DNA of 64,000 nucleotides from Palsa-506 sp963707065. Its GTDB lineage: Bacteria; Actinomycetota; Actinomycetes; Streptosporangiales; Streptosporangiaceae. Shown here piece by piece: positions 17,611-26,490 of this stretch. Each line of letters starts with the position of its first letter. The first letter of the stretch is position 1. The notes under the pieces were generated by a model. That model was not told the DNA's origin. It was given only the letters and a program-made list of their open reading frames with translations, and did not search any database. The stretch spans positions 19,566 to 83,565 of the forward strand of contig CAVPPJ010000001.1 of assembly GCA_963707065.1 (NCBI GenBank). Direction: 5' to 3'. The position numbers and the translations under genes were made by a program.

Positions 17611-17798
17611 CACCGACCGCCAGGAAGTGCTCGGGTGGGATGGTCTTCAACTACGGGACGTGACGTTGGCCTGAATGCAGCTCCATGCTCGAAGTTAGGC
17701 AGGTGGCGCCTGCTCCGTTGATCCCCCGCATTCAAGCCGTCCGCTGCCGTTGCCCGCCCTGCCGGCGGGCTCGGACGGTTCTGCCCTACGGTCTAGGT

Positions 17799-18286
17799 AT
17801 GCCTGCCAGGAAGCGGCCCACGTCCCAGGATGCGGCCACCGCCCGCCGGATCCTGCTCGACGGGATGGCCCGGGACACCGAGGTATCCGAGTTGGCTGGC
17901 GAGCTAGCGCCGCTGCATCCGCGCGACGATACCTTCCCCGGCGAGGTTTCCTCCAGATTGCCGCCGACGCGCTGGACTGGTGCGAGGCCAGCCGCGCCGA
18001 CCCGCTGGCCCTGGAAGGGATGCCGCAACAGTTCCTGCCGGAGTGCGCCTTCCGCGGCCGGCAAAGTAAGAAGCTTCAGTTCGCTGTCTTGGCGGCGGCC
18101 GCGCTGCATGGCGGAGCAGAGCCTGATCTGCTCGATGAGGTCGCCTGGTGGCAGACCGATGACTTCTGGCAGTACGCCCTGTACGCGGCCGCCGCTTATA
18201 TCCGCGCCGCCGCCAGTCGGGCCGGCGTGCCGGTGCGCCAGGTATGCCAGGAACTGGCCGAGCGCGCCGACCCGCAGCCCGAATGA
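17799..18286 (+). CDS. Conserved-looking hypothetical protein, frameshifted
   Basis: ATG 17799 opens PARKRPTSQDAATARRILLD, then GMARDTEVSELAGELAP. Around 17945 the coding pattern moves back one frame and continues from FLQIAADALDWCEASRADPL to QLAERADPQPE-like residues, ending at TGA 18284-18286. One missing T in GAGGTTTCC would join GEV to FLQIAADAL. The joined product would be ~162 residues, largely helical, with no recognised domain. It is the first gene inside the repeat-bounded segment. Confidence 0.5.
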
Positions 18287-18540
18287 ATCTTTCGTATTGC
18301 CTGGTCGTTAGCCGGCTGCCGTCATGACCATGGCGCTAGGCGTTCACGCGGTGCAGTTGAGCGGATGGGTGCTCTTATTGGGATTGCCTTGTCCTGCGGA
18401 GCTTTACCGCGTGGTCGAGGATCTCGGTCAGGGCGTCTCCCAGGACTGGTGGCAGTTCTGCGATTGCAAACCCAAGCGTTATCGCGGGTGAGCTCGGATG
18501 CGTGCACCGCGCCTGCCTCCGGCACAGGTGAGGTCTCGCT

Positions 18541-18999
18541 TTAGCCGGACTCCAGGGAACGCTTCAGGGAGTTCAGGGTGCGGCTCCGCTCCCGGTTCGC
18601 CATCCATGCTGCGGCGGGCTTCATGAACCTCATCCAGCCATAGAGCTCGCCGACGGCCACGTGGTGAACGACCGTCGCGGACTCGTCTCCCTCCAAGGAG
18701 TACTCGGGCCGAGCCTGTGTCATCGGGGAGCCGAACCAGCGGAGAGTCTCCCGAAAGGCGATTCGCGTCGGTGGCACGAACTCAGTCACTTCCCCGTCGA
18801 AGGTGCCCATCCGTGTCGAATCGATATAGGTCGTCCCCCGTCGGACCGGGGCCTCCGACGTGAGGCTGCACCCGCGGAACAGGCCGGTGCGGTGCATCCA
18901 CTCGCCGTAGCCCGGCAGATCCGCCAAACGTTCGAAGACTTCGCTGACGGGTCCTTGGATCACTGTGCGCGACTCGAACCGGACAATGTTCTCAGCCAC
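18541..18999 (-). CDS. SRPBCC family protein (polyketide cyclase/START-like)
   Basis: GTG 18999 (VAENIVRFESRTVIQGPVSE) is preferred, with GGAG seven bases upstream; a longer in-frame start at 19098 adds an Arg-rich leader without homology. The ~152-residue protein follows the SRPBCC pattern: an opening strand, then VSEVFERLADLPGYGEWMHR, then GEVTEFVPPTRIAFRETLRW, and a C-terminal helix (WMRFMKPAAAWMANRERSRT). Such proteins form a hydrophobic ligand pocket. No partner gene is adjacent. Confidence 0.7.
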   Translation of the reverse strand: MAENIVRFESRTVIQGPVSEVFERLADLPGYGEWMHRTGLFRGCSLTSEAPVRRGTTYIDSTRMGTFDGEVTEFVPPTRIAFRETLRWFGSPMTQARPEYSLEGDESATVVHHVAVGELYGWMRFMKPAAAWMANRERSRTLNSLKRSLESG

Positions 19000-19292
19000 C
19001 GATGTCTCCACCCTCACTCCAGCGTGCCGATCACGTACGCGTGGGAACCTCTCCGGTGCACCGCGCGGAGAAACCCCCATGCAACTTGTGCCCGACAACC
19101 ACGGGCCTTACCGGTCTTGTTCACTCAGACCGGGACACTAGTAGCGCATAAGCATGTGCGTACGCGAGTTCCCCGGATGAGAGCGTTCGTTTCGTCTTAC
19201 CCGTAGGCGCTTTCTGGGGTCGGCCCCGGTGCTGTGCTGATCTCGCGGCCATCTTGGCGTGGTGCCGGCGGCGGCGCGTGGGCGGTTAGGCG

Positions 19293-20003
19293 TTAGGCGG
19301 GCACGGCCTGCCGCCGGTGGCGTTGCTCGGCCCGGCGCAGGCCCTCAGCGAAGTAGGAGGTGTCGAACCAGGTCGGGAATGCCCGGGCCAGCCGGCTTGG
19401 CCCGAGCAGGCGGACGTGGCCGTTGGCGATCAGGTCACGGAACGGGACGAGGCCGACCAGCCAGCGCTGCATCTGTCTGGTGTCGGCTTCGATCGCCAGG
19501 TCGACGTCGTAGCCGGGGTCATCGGTGCACACGGTGACCGCGCCGCGCTGGATGTCGAGCCAGCCCTCAGCGGAGCCCGCGCCGGTCAGCGTCAGGTGCA
19601 AGACGGTGCGCTGCCGGGGGAGCCTGGCCGCGATCGCGTGCTGGTGCAAGCGCCACATGAGCGACCGGCCGTCGCAGTCCTCTTCAGTGGGATCCCCGAA
19701 GATCCACTCAGCGGCCCAGTGCCCGATGGCCCAGATAACCGGGGTCACTGATTCCCCCGCCGGTGTCAGCGAGTAACGTCCGGGCCGGCCACGGGGCCCT
19801 GGCTCGCGGCGAACCAGCCCGCGCCGCTCGAGCAGCCGGAGCCGCTGCGCGAGCATGGTCCTGCTGATCCGGGGAATCCCCCGGTGGATCTCGTTGAAGC
19901 CGCCGGCGCCCACCATGAGTTCGCGGATGACCAGCGGCGTCCACCGGTCACCCAGCACCTCGACGCCGACCGAGATCGGGCAGTAGTCCGCATAGCTCGT
20001 CAT
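19293..20003 (-). CDS. HxlR-family regulator with C-terminal SCP2-like domain
   Basis: ATG 20003 (MTSYADYCPISVGVEVLGDR) is the natural start. The DNA-binding domain (residues 1-110) shows the HxlR motifs CPISVGVEVLGDRWTPLVIR and GFNEIHRGIPRISRTMLAQR, with the N-terminal Cys8 that serves as redox or ligand sensor in some HxlR proteins. The C-terminal ~120 residues look like a sterol-carrier-type ligand pocket. It is divergently placed against the methyltransferase at 20231, so the 227-bp gap probably contains operators for both. Confidence 0.8.
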   Translation of the reverse strand: MTSYADYCPISVGVEVLGDRWTPLVIRELMVGAGGFNEIHRGIPRISRTMLAQRLRLLERRGLVRREPGPRGRPGRYSLTPAGESVTPVIWAIGHWAAEWIFGDPTEEDCDGRSLMWRLHQHAIAARLPRQRTVLHLTLTGAGSAEGWLDIQRGAVTVCTDDPGYDVDLAIEADTRQMQRWLVGLVPFRDLIANGHVRLLGPSRLARAFPTWFDTSYFAEGLRRAEQRHRRQAVPA

Positions 20004-20230
20004 ATGCCCATGATGCCGGGCCGGCCCGGCCCTGGGTAGTACGGATTCTGTACCTAGCCTGGCGCTGTCAGCGCAGGCTGTGCGGGTACTGCCAGCCGCT
20101 TGATGCCGATTCGCCGGGTCGCTGCCCGGCCGGCGGTGGTACGAGACCGTCACTCGTCGGGGGCATCACCGCCGCCGCAAGCTCTTTACCGGAGCGGCCC
20201 GTTACTGGGGCCCGAGAAAGAGGAGTCGTT

Positions 20231-21052
20231 ATGACTACGACAACGGCGCGTGCGGACCTGTCGGTCATCAAGGCGCGCCAGCAGAAGACCTGGGCCAGCG
20301 GCGACTATGCCGTCGTCGCCGCACGGATTTTGCTGGCCAGCGAACTGCTGGCCGACGCGGCCGACCTGAGGGCAGGCTGGCAGGTGCTGGATGTCGCGTG
20401 CGGCAACGGCAACGCCACCTTGGCGGCGGCCCGTTCCGGCACCCGCGCCCTCGGCATCGACTACGTTCCCGGACTGCTCGAGGGCGGACGCGCGCGCGCG
20501 GTGGCCGAGGGCCTCGACGTCGAGTTCCGGCTCGGCGACATCGAAGACCTGCCCGTGGAGGACGGGTCATTCGACGCGGTGCTGAGCGTGTTCGGGGCGA
20601 TGTTCGCGCCCGATCATCAGCGAGCCGCGGACGAGATCATCCGAGCCGCCCGCCCGGGCGGCACCGTCGGCCTGGCCTCGTGGACCCCCGACGGGCTCAT
20701 CGGCCAGATGTTCGGTGTCATCACCCGGCACGTGCCTGGGCCGCCCGGCGTCGCATCGCCGCTGCTGTGGGGCACCGAACAGCACTTGTCCGACCTGTTC
20801 GGCACGGCGGCGGCCGATGCCCGATCCGTGCAGCGGACCTGCATCTGGCGATTCACCTCCCCCGAGGAGTTCGCGGCGTTCTTCCGCCGCTGGTACGGGC
20901 CCGCCCTGAAGGCATTCGAGGTGCTCGACGACAACGGCCGCACCGCGCTGGCCGCCGACCTGGCCCACCTCGCCCGCAACTGGGAACGGAATCACGGCGG
21001 CAGCATCGCCATCCCCGCGACTTACCTGGAAACCATCCTCACCCTCCGCTGA
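20231..21052 (+). CDS. Class I SAM-dependent methyltransferase (UbiE-like)
   Basis: 273 residues from ATG 20231 with GAGGAG upstream. Motif I is VLDVACGNGNATLAAA (residues ~52-67); then GIDYVPGLLEGGRARA (motif II), FRLGDIEDLPVEDGSFDAVL (post II/III) and AARPGGTVGLASWTP (post III). The C-terminus (FTSPEEFAAFFRRWYGPALK) resembles methyltransferases of small, hydrophobic substrates. The substrate is not predictable. Divergence from HxlR suggests control by that regulator. Confidence 0.85.
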   Translation: MTTTTARADLSVIKARQQKTWASGDYAVVAARILLASELLADAADLRAGWQVLDVACGNGNATLAAARSGTRALGIDYVPGLLEGGRARAVAEGLDVEFRLGDIEDLPVEDGSFDAVLSVFGAMFAPDHQRAADEIIRAARPGGTVGLASWTPDGLIGQMFGVITRHVPGPPGVASPLLWGTEQHLSDLFGTAAADARSVQRTCIWRFTSPEEFAAFFRRWYGPALKAFEVLDDNGRTALAADLAHLARNWERNHGGSIAIPATYLETILTLR

Positions 21053-21226
21053 CACACGTCGTAGGCCCACTGAGGATCACCGGGCATCACCACGACCGGG
21101 CGCCTGTGGGCTAGGCAGGACAGCAGGCGTCCGGCCGGCGGGCTCCGCCCAGACCGGCCCGGATCCAGCGCCCTGAGATCGACCGCGCGCACGCCGTGCG
21201 CTGATCACTTCGCACCGGAGACCACT

Positions 21227-21682
21227 ATGAATCAGCTCCATCCCCGCGAGAACGGCAGCGGCGGGCACGCCGGCACCCGTTCCGGGATCACCAGGCAGGA
21301 CCTCATGCGCAAAGCCCGTCACCTCGCTAACAGGCATCGATCGAAGGCCGGCCTCGTCCTCACCCCTGCGGTCGTGCACCTCCACAAGCGGCAGCTGGAA
21401 AAGATGGTCTCCTGGGCCGGCCGAGAACGGCTCCGGTGCCCGTGGTACCGACTTCGCCTGACTGTGCGGGAGATGAACACGACCGGTCGCACTGTCCAAC
21501 TCAGCGCGAACGGTCGTGCCATCTCTCCGATGTACCCGAAGGGAAGCCAGATGACCACCACATCAACGGGCCTGGCCACCGTGCCGTACCAGGATCTGGC
21601 CACCGCCCCGCGCGTTTACCTGATCACGCCGGGAGATCCCGGGTATGACGAGGCGCCTCAGTCATTGAGCCAGCGATGCTGA
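21227..21682 (+). CDS. Hypothetical protein with GNAT-like tail remnant
   Basis: ATG 21227 has a GGAG signal. Residues 1-85 are basic and unrecognised (TRQDLMRKARHLANRHRSKA, then LVLTPAVVHLHKRQLEKMV). The last ~20 residues (TPGDPGYDEAPQSLSQRC) match the C-terminus of the GNAT acetyltransferase at 53724 (PPGDPAYDQTRQLVSQPC). In both places the next gene is the PQ-loop protein, whose ATG overlaps the stop. I interpret the 3' end as the remnant of a GNAT gene replaced upstream by other sequence during duplication of the module. Confidence 0.45.
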   Translation: MNQLHPRENGSGGHAGTRSGITRQDLMRKARHLANRHRSKAGLVLTPAVVHLHKRQLEKMVSWAGRERLRCPWYRLRLTVREMNTTGRTVQLSANGRAISPMYPKGSQMTTTSTGLATVPYQDLATAPRVYLITPGDPGYDEAPQSLSQRC

Positions 21683-22185
21683 CCACCACAGAGATCGCGG
21701 GCTTTGCCGGTGCCGGGCTGGCCGGAGCAGCCTATGTGCCGCAGATTTCCCACCTCATCAGGGCCCGCTGCTCGGCTGGCATCAGCCGGCTGGCATTTGA
21801 GATATGGCTCCTGGCGTCCTTGCTGACCACAACACGCGCCCTCGCCATTCACGCCGGCGTCTTCATCGTGCTCGGCGGGATCCAGATCGTGGCCACGACA
21901 CTCATCATGTTCTATGCGGCTCGGTACAAGGACACGCGCTGCCCCGTCCATCTCCCTCGCCAGCCCGGGGCCAAGCCAGCCACGAGGACGGCACGCCAGG
22001 AAACGAACCTGGTACCTGGCGTCCGTCCGGCCGCTCGATTGCTGAATCAGCCACACCCGCCGAGCACGGCGGGGCACTGCGCGTGTATGTCGCCGTCCTG
22101 CACCGGCGTTCCTATGCGATCACCGCTCGGTCTGACCGGAAACCGGATGTCCAGGTCTTCCGCAGCTGGCCAAGGCTACGGATAG
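21676..22185 (+). CDS. PQ-loop/SemiSWEET-like membrane protein, module copy A
   Basis: Overlaps the preceding stop by seven bases. Residues 1-95 hold three hydrophobic helices and a PQ motif (AAYVPQISHLIRARCSAGIS, then LAFEIWLLASLL), the half-transporter architecture of SemiSWEETs. It is about 85% identical by eye over that part to the protein at 54389. The remaining ~70 residues are low-complexity and differ from copy B, so translation may really end earlier in the ancestral form. Substrate unknown. Confidence 0.6.
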   Translation: MLTTTEIAGFAGAGLAGAAYVPQISHLIRARCSAGISRLAFEIWLLASLLTTTRALAIHAGVFIVLGGIQIVATTLIMFYAARYKDTRCPVHLPRQPGAKPATRTARQETNLVPGVRPAARLLNQPHPPSTAGHCACMSPSCTGVPMRSPLGLTGNRMSRSSAAGQGYG

Positions 22186-22272
22186 CCGTTGCGGTGCCTT
22201 GCGGCAACATGGCCAGGCCGGCCGGAGCCGGCCGTGCACGGAATTTCATCCGAGGCATCTGAAGGGGACGAC

Positions 22273-24525
22273 ATGACTGCATCAGCTGGCGTTGCCACCG
22301 CTGCGTATGAGGGGCTGGCTGCGGCCGGGATGGGTGAGACTGCCGGGGCGCAGGCGGCTATCGTCATCGTTGGCCGTGAGTCTGGCGCCCGGGAGATCCT
22401 CCATCGGGAGCTGTGCAAGCGGTATGGCGCGGATTATCAGGTCGTGGTCTGTGACCGGCCCGCGGAGCTGGAATCCTGGATGCGGGACCTGCTGGCCGCT
22501 GGCCTGCCGGTTGCGCTGGTCATAGGCGGGGTCGGCGGGCAGGATGCCGATGGCATCGAGGTGCTTTCCGCGGTCCGCGCCATCGACCCGACCACGCTTC
22601 GGGTGGCCGCGGTCCGCTGGGGTGACTGGGAATCGATGCGGTCGGTCTTCGACGCGGTCGCCCTGGGCACGATCGACCGCTGGGTGACGCGTCCCGTACA
22701 GGCCCCGGCCGAGGAATTCCACCGCTCGGTTACCGAGTTCCTGAGGGAGTGGAGCAGCGGCCGCGGCGGCGGCTTCGAGGCGGCGCGGGTGATCGGCGAG
22801 CGGTGGTCCGCGCGGTCTCAGGAGCTGCGTGACCTTTTCTCCCGCCACCGGGTCCCGGCCGGCTTTTATGACGCCGCCTCCGGGCACGCCCGGCAGATGC
22901 TGGGCGAACTCGGCCTGGAATCGCCGGAACTGCCGGTTGTCGTGCTCCGGTTCGGGACTGAGCGGCCGGCGCTGGTCAACCCCTCCAACCTGCAGATCGC
23001 CGACGCGTTCGGCCTCATGACGCCGGTCCCGGCCGGGGAGGTCTTCGATGTGGCGGTGGTCGGCGCCGGCCCGGCCGGGCTCGCGGCCGCGGTCGGCGCG
23101 TCCTCCGAGGGCCTGCGGACCGTGGTTGCCGAGCATGAGGCCATCGGCGGCCAGGCCGGGACCAGCTCGATGATCCGCAACTACCCCGGCTTCTCCCAGG
23201 GCATCAGCGGCGCCAGGCTGGCCGAGGAGACCTGGCAGCAGGCCTGGACCTTCGGCACCACCTTCCTGTACATGCGCCAGGCCGAGAGCCTGTCGAGAAG
23301 CGGCGGCCGCTACCGGCTGCGGCTATCGGACGGCAGCGTTCTGACCACGCGCACCGTGATCATCGCAACCGGCGCCACCTACCGGCGGCTCGGCATCCCC
23401 CGCCTGGAGCACCTGCAGGGCCGGGGCGTCTTCTACGGCGCCGCGGCCAGCGAGGCACCGGCCATGGCCGGGCGGAACGTGTTCGTCGCCGGGGCCGGCA
23501 ACTCCGCCGGGCAGACCGCGCTGCACATGGCCAGGCGGGCCAGCCGGGTGACGGTCCTGGTCCGCGCAGGGTCGCTGGCCGGCAGCATGTCCGACTACCT
23601 CATCCGTCAGATAGGCGCCACCCCGAACGTCGACGTCTGCTACCGCGTGCAGGTCGCCGGCGGCACCGGCGCCGGCCACCTCCAATCGCTGATACTGCAC
23701 GACACCGCCTCCGGGGCGCGGCGCAGCGTCCCCGCTGACGCCCTGTTCGTCCTCATCGGCTCACAACCGCGGACCGAGTGGCTCGGCGAAACCGTCGCAC
23801 GCGACCGGCGCGGATTCATCCTCACCGGCCCGGACCTGCCCGCCGACACCGGCGCCCGCCGGCCCCCCGGCCGCCCGCGGCTGCCGCTAGAGACAAGCCT
23901 GCCCGGGGTGTTCGCGGCCGGTGACGTACGGCGCGGATCGGTCAAACGGGTCGCCTCCGCGGTAGGCGAAGGCGCGGCCACCGTCCCCCTGGTGCACCGC
24001 CACCTGCACGCCACCACCACCACCACCACCGGCCGCCGCGAGCCGGTAACACCCCCGCTCAGCCGGCGCACCCGCGACCGGGACTCAGCCAGCGGCCTGG
24101 TGAACATGCCCGCCGAGCACAACGTGATCGCCATCCAGCCGCTCAGGAGGACGAAAATGGAGCAGATCATGACAGGCGTCTCCGCGCAGAAATCGTCGTT
24201 TCATCCGCGAGCGGCCGCGGCCACCGTCGCAGACGTCATGCGGCCACCCCTATCTGGACCGCGGCCCAGCGGATCCACGAGCTCCGTGTCGCCGCGTTCG
24301 ATGAGATCGGCCGGCCGTTCCCGCCCGGGAGCTGGGACCGGGCCATGGACGCACATTGCCGTGCTGGCCAGGGAACGCTGGACGTGGTGCGCGAGGATGT
24401 CCATGCGGGACTGCCTCAGGATGAGCCTGCGGGTTCTTGACGGCCGACCCGGGGCACCGCTAGACAGTCCCAGTATCTGCTGGTGCTGGCTGAAGGGGAG
24501 GAGGGATCCGGGTGGCACACGCTAA
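22273..24525 (+). CDS. Receiver-like/thioredoxin-reductase-like fusion, module copy A, with read-through tail
   Basis: ATG 22273 is preceded by GAAGGGG. Residues ~30-155 form a response-regulator-like domain (AAIVIVGRESGAREILHREL, DRWVTRPVQAP). Residues ~175-250 resemble a glutaredoxin-like fold (LFSRHRVPAGFYDAASGHAR). From ~258 there is an FAD/NAD(P) reductase: VVGAGPAGLAAAVGASSEGL, IGGQAGTSSMIRNYPGF, VAGAGNSAGQTALHMA and GVFAAGDVRRGSVKRVASAV. The CxxC of true thioredoxin reductase is replaced by GAAASEAPAM, so disulfide reduction of thioredoxin is unlikely. Compared with copy B (54873), the stop is lost by a frame change near 24105. The frame runs into CBS-gene remnants (HPRAAAATVADVMRPPL) until 24525. 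Confidence 0.8.
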   Translation: MTASAGVATAAYEGLAAAGMGETAGAQAAIVIVGRESGAREILHRELCKRYGADYQVVVCDRPAELESWMRDLLAAGLPVALVIGGVGGQDADGIEVLSAVRAIDPTTLRVAAVRWGDWESMRSVFDAVALGTIDRWVTRPVQAPAEEFHRSVTEFLREWSSGRGGGFEAARVIGERWSARSQELRDLFSRHRVPAGFYDAASGHARQMLGELGLESPELPVVVLRFGTERPALVNPSNLQIADAFGLMTPVPAGEVFDVAVVGAGPAGLAAAVGASSEGLRTVVAEHEAIGGQAGTSSMIRNYPGFSQGISGARLAEETWQQAWTFGTTFLYMRQAESLSRSGGRYRLRLSDGSVLTTRTVIIATGATYRRLGIPRLEHLQGRGVFYGAAASEAPAMAGRNVFVAGAGNSAGQTALHMARRASRVTVLVRAGSLAGSMSDYLIRQIGATPNVDVCYRVQVAGGTGAGHLQSLILHDTASGARRSVPADALFVLIGSQPRTEWLGETVARDRRGFILTGPDLPADTGARRPPGRPRLPLETSLPGVFAAGDVRRGSVKRVASAVGEGAATVPLVHRHLHATTTTTTGRREPVTPPLSRRTRDRDSASGLVNMPAEHNVIAIQPLRRTKMEQIMTGVSAQKSSFHPRAAAATVADVMRPPLSGPRPSGSTSSVSPRSMRSAGRSRPGAGTGPWTHIAVLARERWTWCARMSMRDCLRMSLRVLDGRPGAPLDSPSICWCWLKGRRDPGGTR

Positions 24526-24904
24526 TGAGGATCTGCTGCGGGACGGATATGCGGCCTTCGGACGCGGTGATATCAACGCGCTGAAGAGCAGCTTCTTCGC
24601 CGAGGACATCCGGTGGCACTATCCCGGCCGGAGCCCGTTCGGCGGTGACTATGACGGCGTGGATCGGGTGGTGGAATGGCTTCTGCGCACATTCGAGGCC
24701 TGCTGGGGGTCCATCAGCATCGAGTTGCACGATGTGATCGCCAACGACGAGCACGCGGTGGCGCTGACCACGGTCCGCGCCCAGCGCGAGGGCAGGAGCC
24801 TTCAAGACGACACCGTGCAGGTCTTCCACATCACGGACGGCAAGGCCACCGAGGTATGGACCTATCCCAGGGACCAGTACACCTCGGATGAGTTCTGGTC
24901 CTAG
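24512..24904 (+). CDS. NTF2/SnoaL-like family protein
   Basis: GTG 24512 sits seven bases after GGGGAGGAGGG, a very strong ribosome site. The 130-residue product is a complete NTF2-like cone: EDLLRDGYAAFGRGDINALK, FFAEDIRWHYPGRSPFGGDY, VIANDEHAVALTTVRAQREG and VFHITDGKATEVWTYPRDQY. The family includes small isomerases and hydrolases as well as binding proteins; function cannot be narrowed. It overlaps the read-through tail of the preceding gene by 14 bases, consistent with that tail being accidental. Confidence 0.75.
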   Translation: MAHANEDLLRDGYAAFGRGDINALKSSFFAEDIRWHYPGRSPFGGDYDGVDRVVEWLLRTFEACWGSISIELHDVIANDEHAVALTTVRAQREGRSLQDDTVQVFHITDGKATEVWTYPRDQYTSDEFWS

Positions 24905-25021
24905 GACGCTGTGCCTGGCCACACTTGAAGTGCGAGGGACCTGCACCGCTCCAGAATTCGGCAGGCAGCCTGTGACCTGCGGGCTTGGCCGCCGGCGCAA
25001 GCGCCAGGATCGCGGTTTCAT

Positions 25022-25475
25022 GGTTTTCGTCTGCTCTACCTGATTGTCATCCGGGTGTTCGGCTGGCTCGCACTGCCGGGCCGCAGCCAGGCGCCCAAGG
25101 ACGCGGAGATCATGGTCCTCCGGCACCACTTACCGGTGCTGCGACGTCAGGTCACCCGGTCGGCGCCGGACTGGGCTGACCGGGCGGTCCAGGCCGCGCT
25201 GGCCCGGTTCCTGCCAGCAGCGCTGCGGGCTCAGCGACTCGTCACGCCGGGAACGCTGCCGGCCCGGCACTGCGGCTGGTTGCATGTTCATGGACCTATC
25301 CGCATCGGCCAGAACTCCCCGGGACCTGCCAGCAAATCCGGAACCTTGTCCTGTGACTCGCGCGGGAGAACCCGGCCGGTACCGCAGGGTGCATGGCGAA
25401 CTCACTCGTCTCGGTTACCACCTCAGCGAGGCGACCGTCCGCGGGCGCGCGATGGCCCCGGTATTGCCGCGGTCG
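25022..25475 (+). pseudogene. IS3/IS481-type integrase-core transposase remnant
   Basis: The reading begins LLYLIVIRVFGWLALPGRSQ and APKDAEIMVLRHHLPVLRRQ, a common actinobacterial transposase N-terminus. It continues in other frames with WTYPHRPELPGTCQQIRNLV, an in-frame stop, then YRRVHGELTRLGYHLSEATV. Several frame changes and the absence of the DDE catalytic domain make it a dead fragment. Confidence 0.6.
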
Positions 25476-25659
25476 TCAGCTTGCTGACCTTAGCCGGGGC
25501 TGCGGGGCCGCGGTGCGCGGCATCGTGCACGAGCAGCGCGATCCGGCCGCGTCCCGCACCGCGCAGAAACACCAGTCCGGGACGCAGCTCAGGCCGCAGC
25601 GGGACGGCCGGGCCGCCGACCAGTCAGACGGTTCCGGCGACCCGCGCGACAGCCTGGCC

Positions 25660-25981
25660 GTCGCCGCGCAACGGCAACCGGATCCGCTGCGCCAAGGACA
25701 CCGGCCTGCGCAACCTGCCGCTGCACGGCTACGCCCAGAACAAGATCTGGTGCGAGATCGTGGCGCTGGGCTGCGAGCTGCTGGCCTGGACCCAGATGCT
25801 CGCCCTGCCCGGGGCCGCCCGCCGCTGGGAACCCCGGAAACTGCGGCTGCGGATCTTCTCCGCCGCCGGGCGCATCGTCCGCGGCGGCCGCCGCCTGCAG
25901 CTCCGCATCGCCGCCCGATGGCCCTGGGCCCACCAGATCACCGCCGGCATCGCCCGGCTCCAGAACCTCGCACCCGGCTAA
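25660..25981 (+). pseudogene. IS1380-family transposase C-terminal remnant
   Basis: Codons up to TAA 25979-25981 read CAKDTGLRNLPLHGYAQNKI, WCEIVALGCELLAWTQMLAL and RLRIFSAAGRIVRGGRRLQL. This is the conserved C-terminal region of IS1380 transposases. Only ~105 codons remain. It directly follows the IS3-like fragment, suggesting nested insertions. It is related to, but clearly a different member from, the full IS1380 at 32481. Confidence 0.6.
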
Positions 25982-26490
25982 CCAGCCGAAATAAATCCCA
26001 GCGACAGGAAAGGACACCAGCGGGCCCGTGGAACCCCGACCGCCCGGCGCGACAGCCGGGCAGCCAGGCTGACCTGCCACAGGAAAACAGCCCGGACAGC
26101 AGCCTCAGGCCACCAATCCAAGATCACGAAAGATCGAGGCTAGGCGAAGCCTCACGCGGCACCGGAACGCCGCATTCGTCCGCGAGCTATTCCCCGGCGG
26201 CCCGTGCCTGGCAGAGAAATTCCGGCCCTCGATGAGTCATCTCGGATCCTCTGGGTTATGAGGTGACCGAGCCCCGTCCTCGGCGTCCTGTGCGTCGTCG
26301 GCGCTGCAGGTCAGCGCGTGATCGGGCTCGGCCACGTCCCAGCTATGTGGCGCCCCGGGTCGACCTCACGCGCGGCAGCCCCCGTCGGACTGGATCGGCT
26401 CGCTCGACTGGAGGGGTTAGGCCTGAGCGGAGCGGGAGCGGCCGGTGGGAGTGGCACAACCTTGTGGGTTGTGGGCGTTGCTGTCGGGCC
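25982..26490. other. Intergenic stretch beyond the IS remnants
   Basis: About 500 bp with no credible gene. The first part probably belongs to the IS1380 remnant's end. The remainder holds a hairpin at 26455-26473, placed as a terminator for the minus-strand WD40 gene. Confidence 0.4.
26455..26473 (-). terminator. Hairpin downstream of the trypsin-NACHT-WD40 gene
   Basis: CACAACC-TTGTG-GGTTGTG forms a 7-bp perfect stem 18 bases past the stop on the minus strand. No U-tract follows. Confidence 0.4.
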
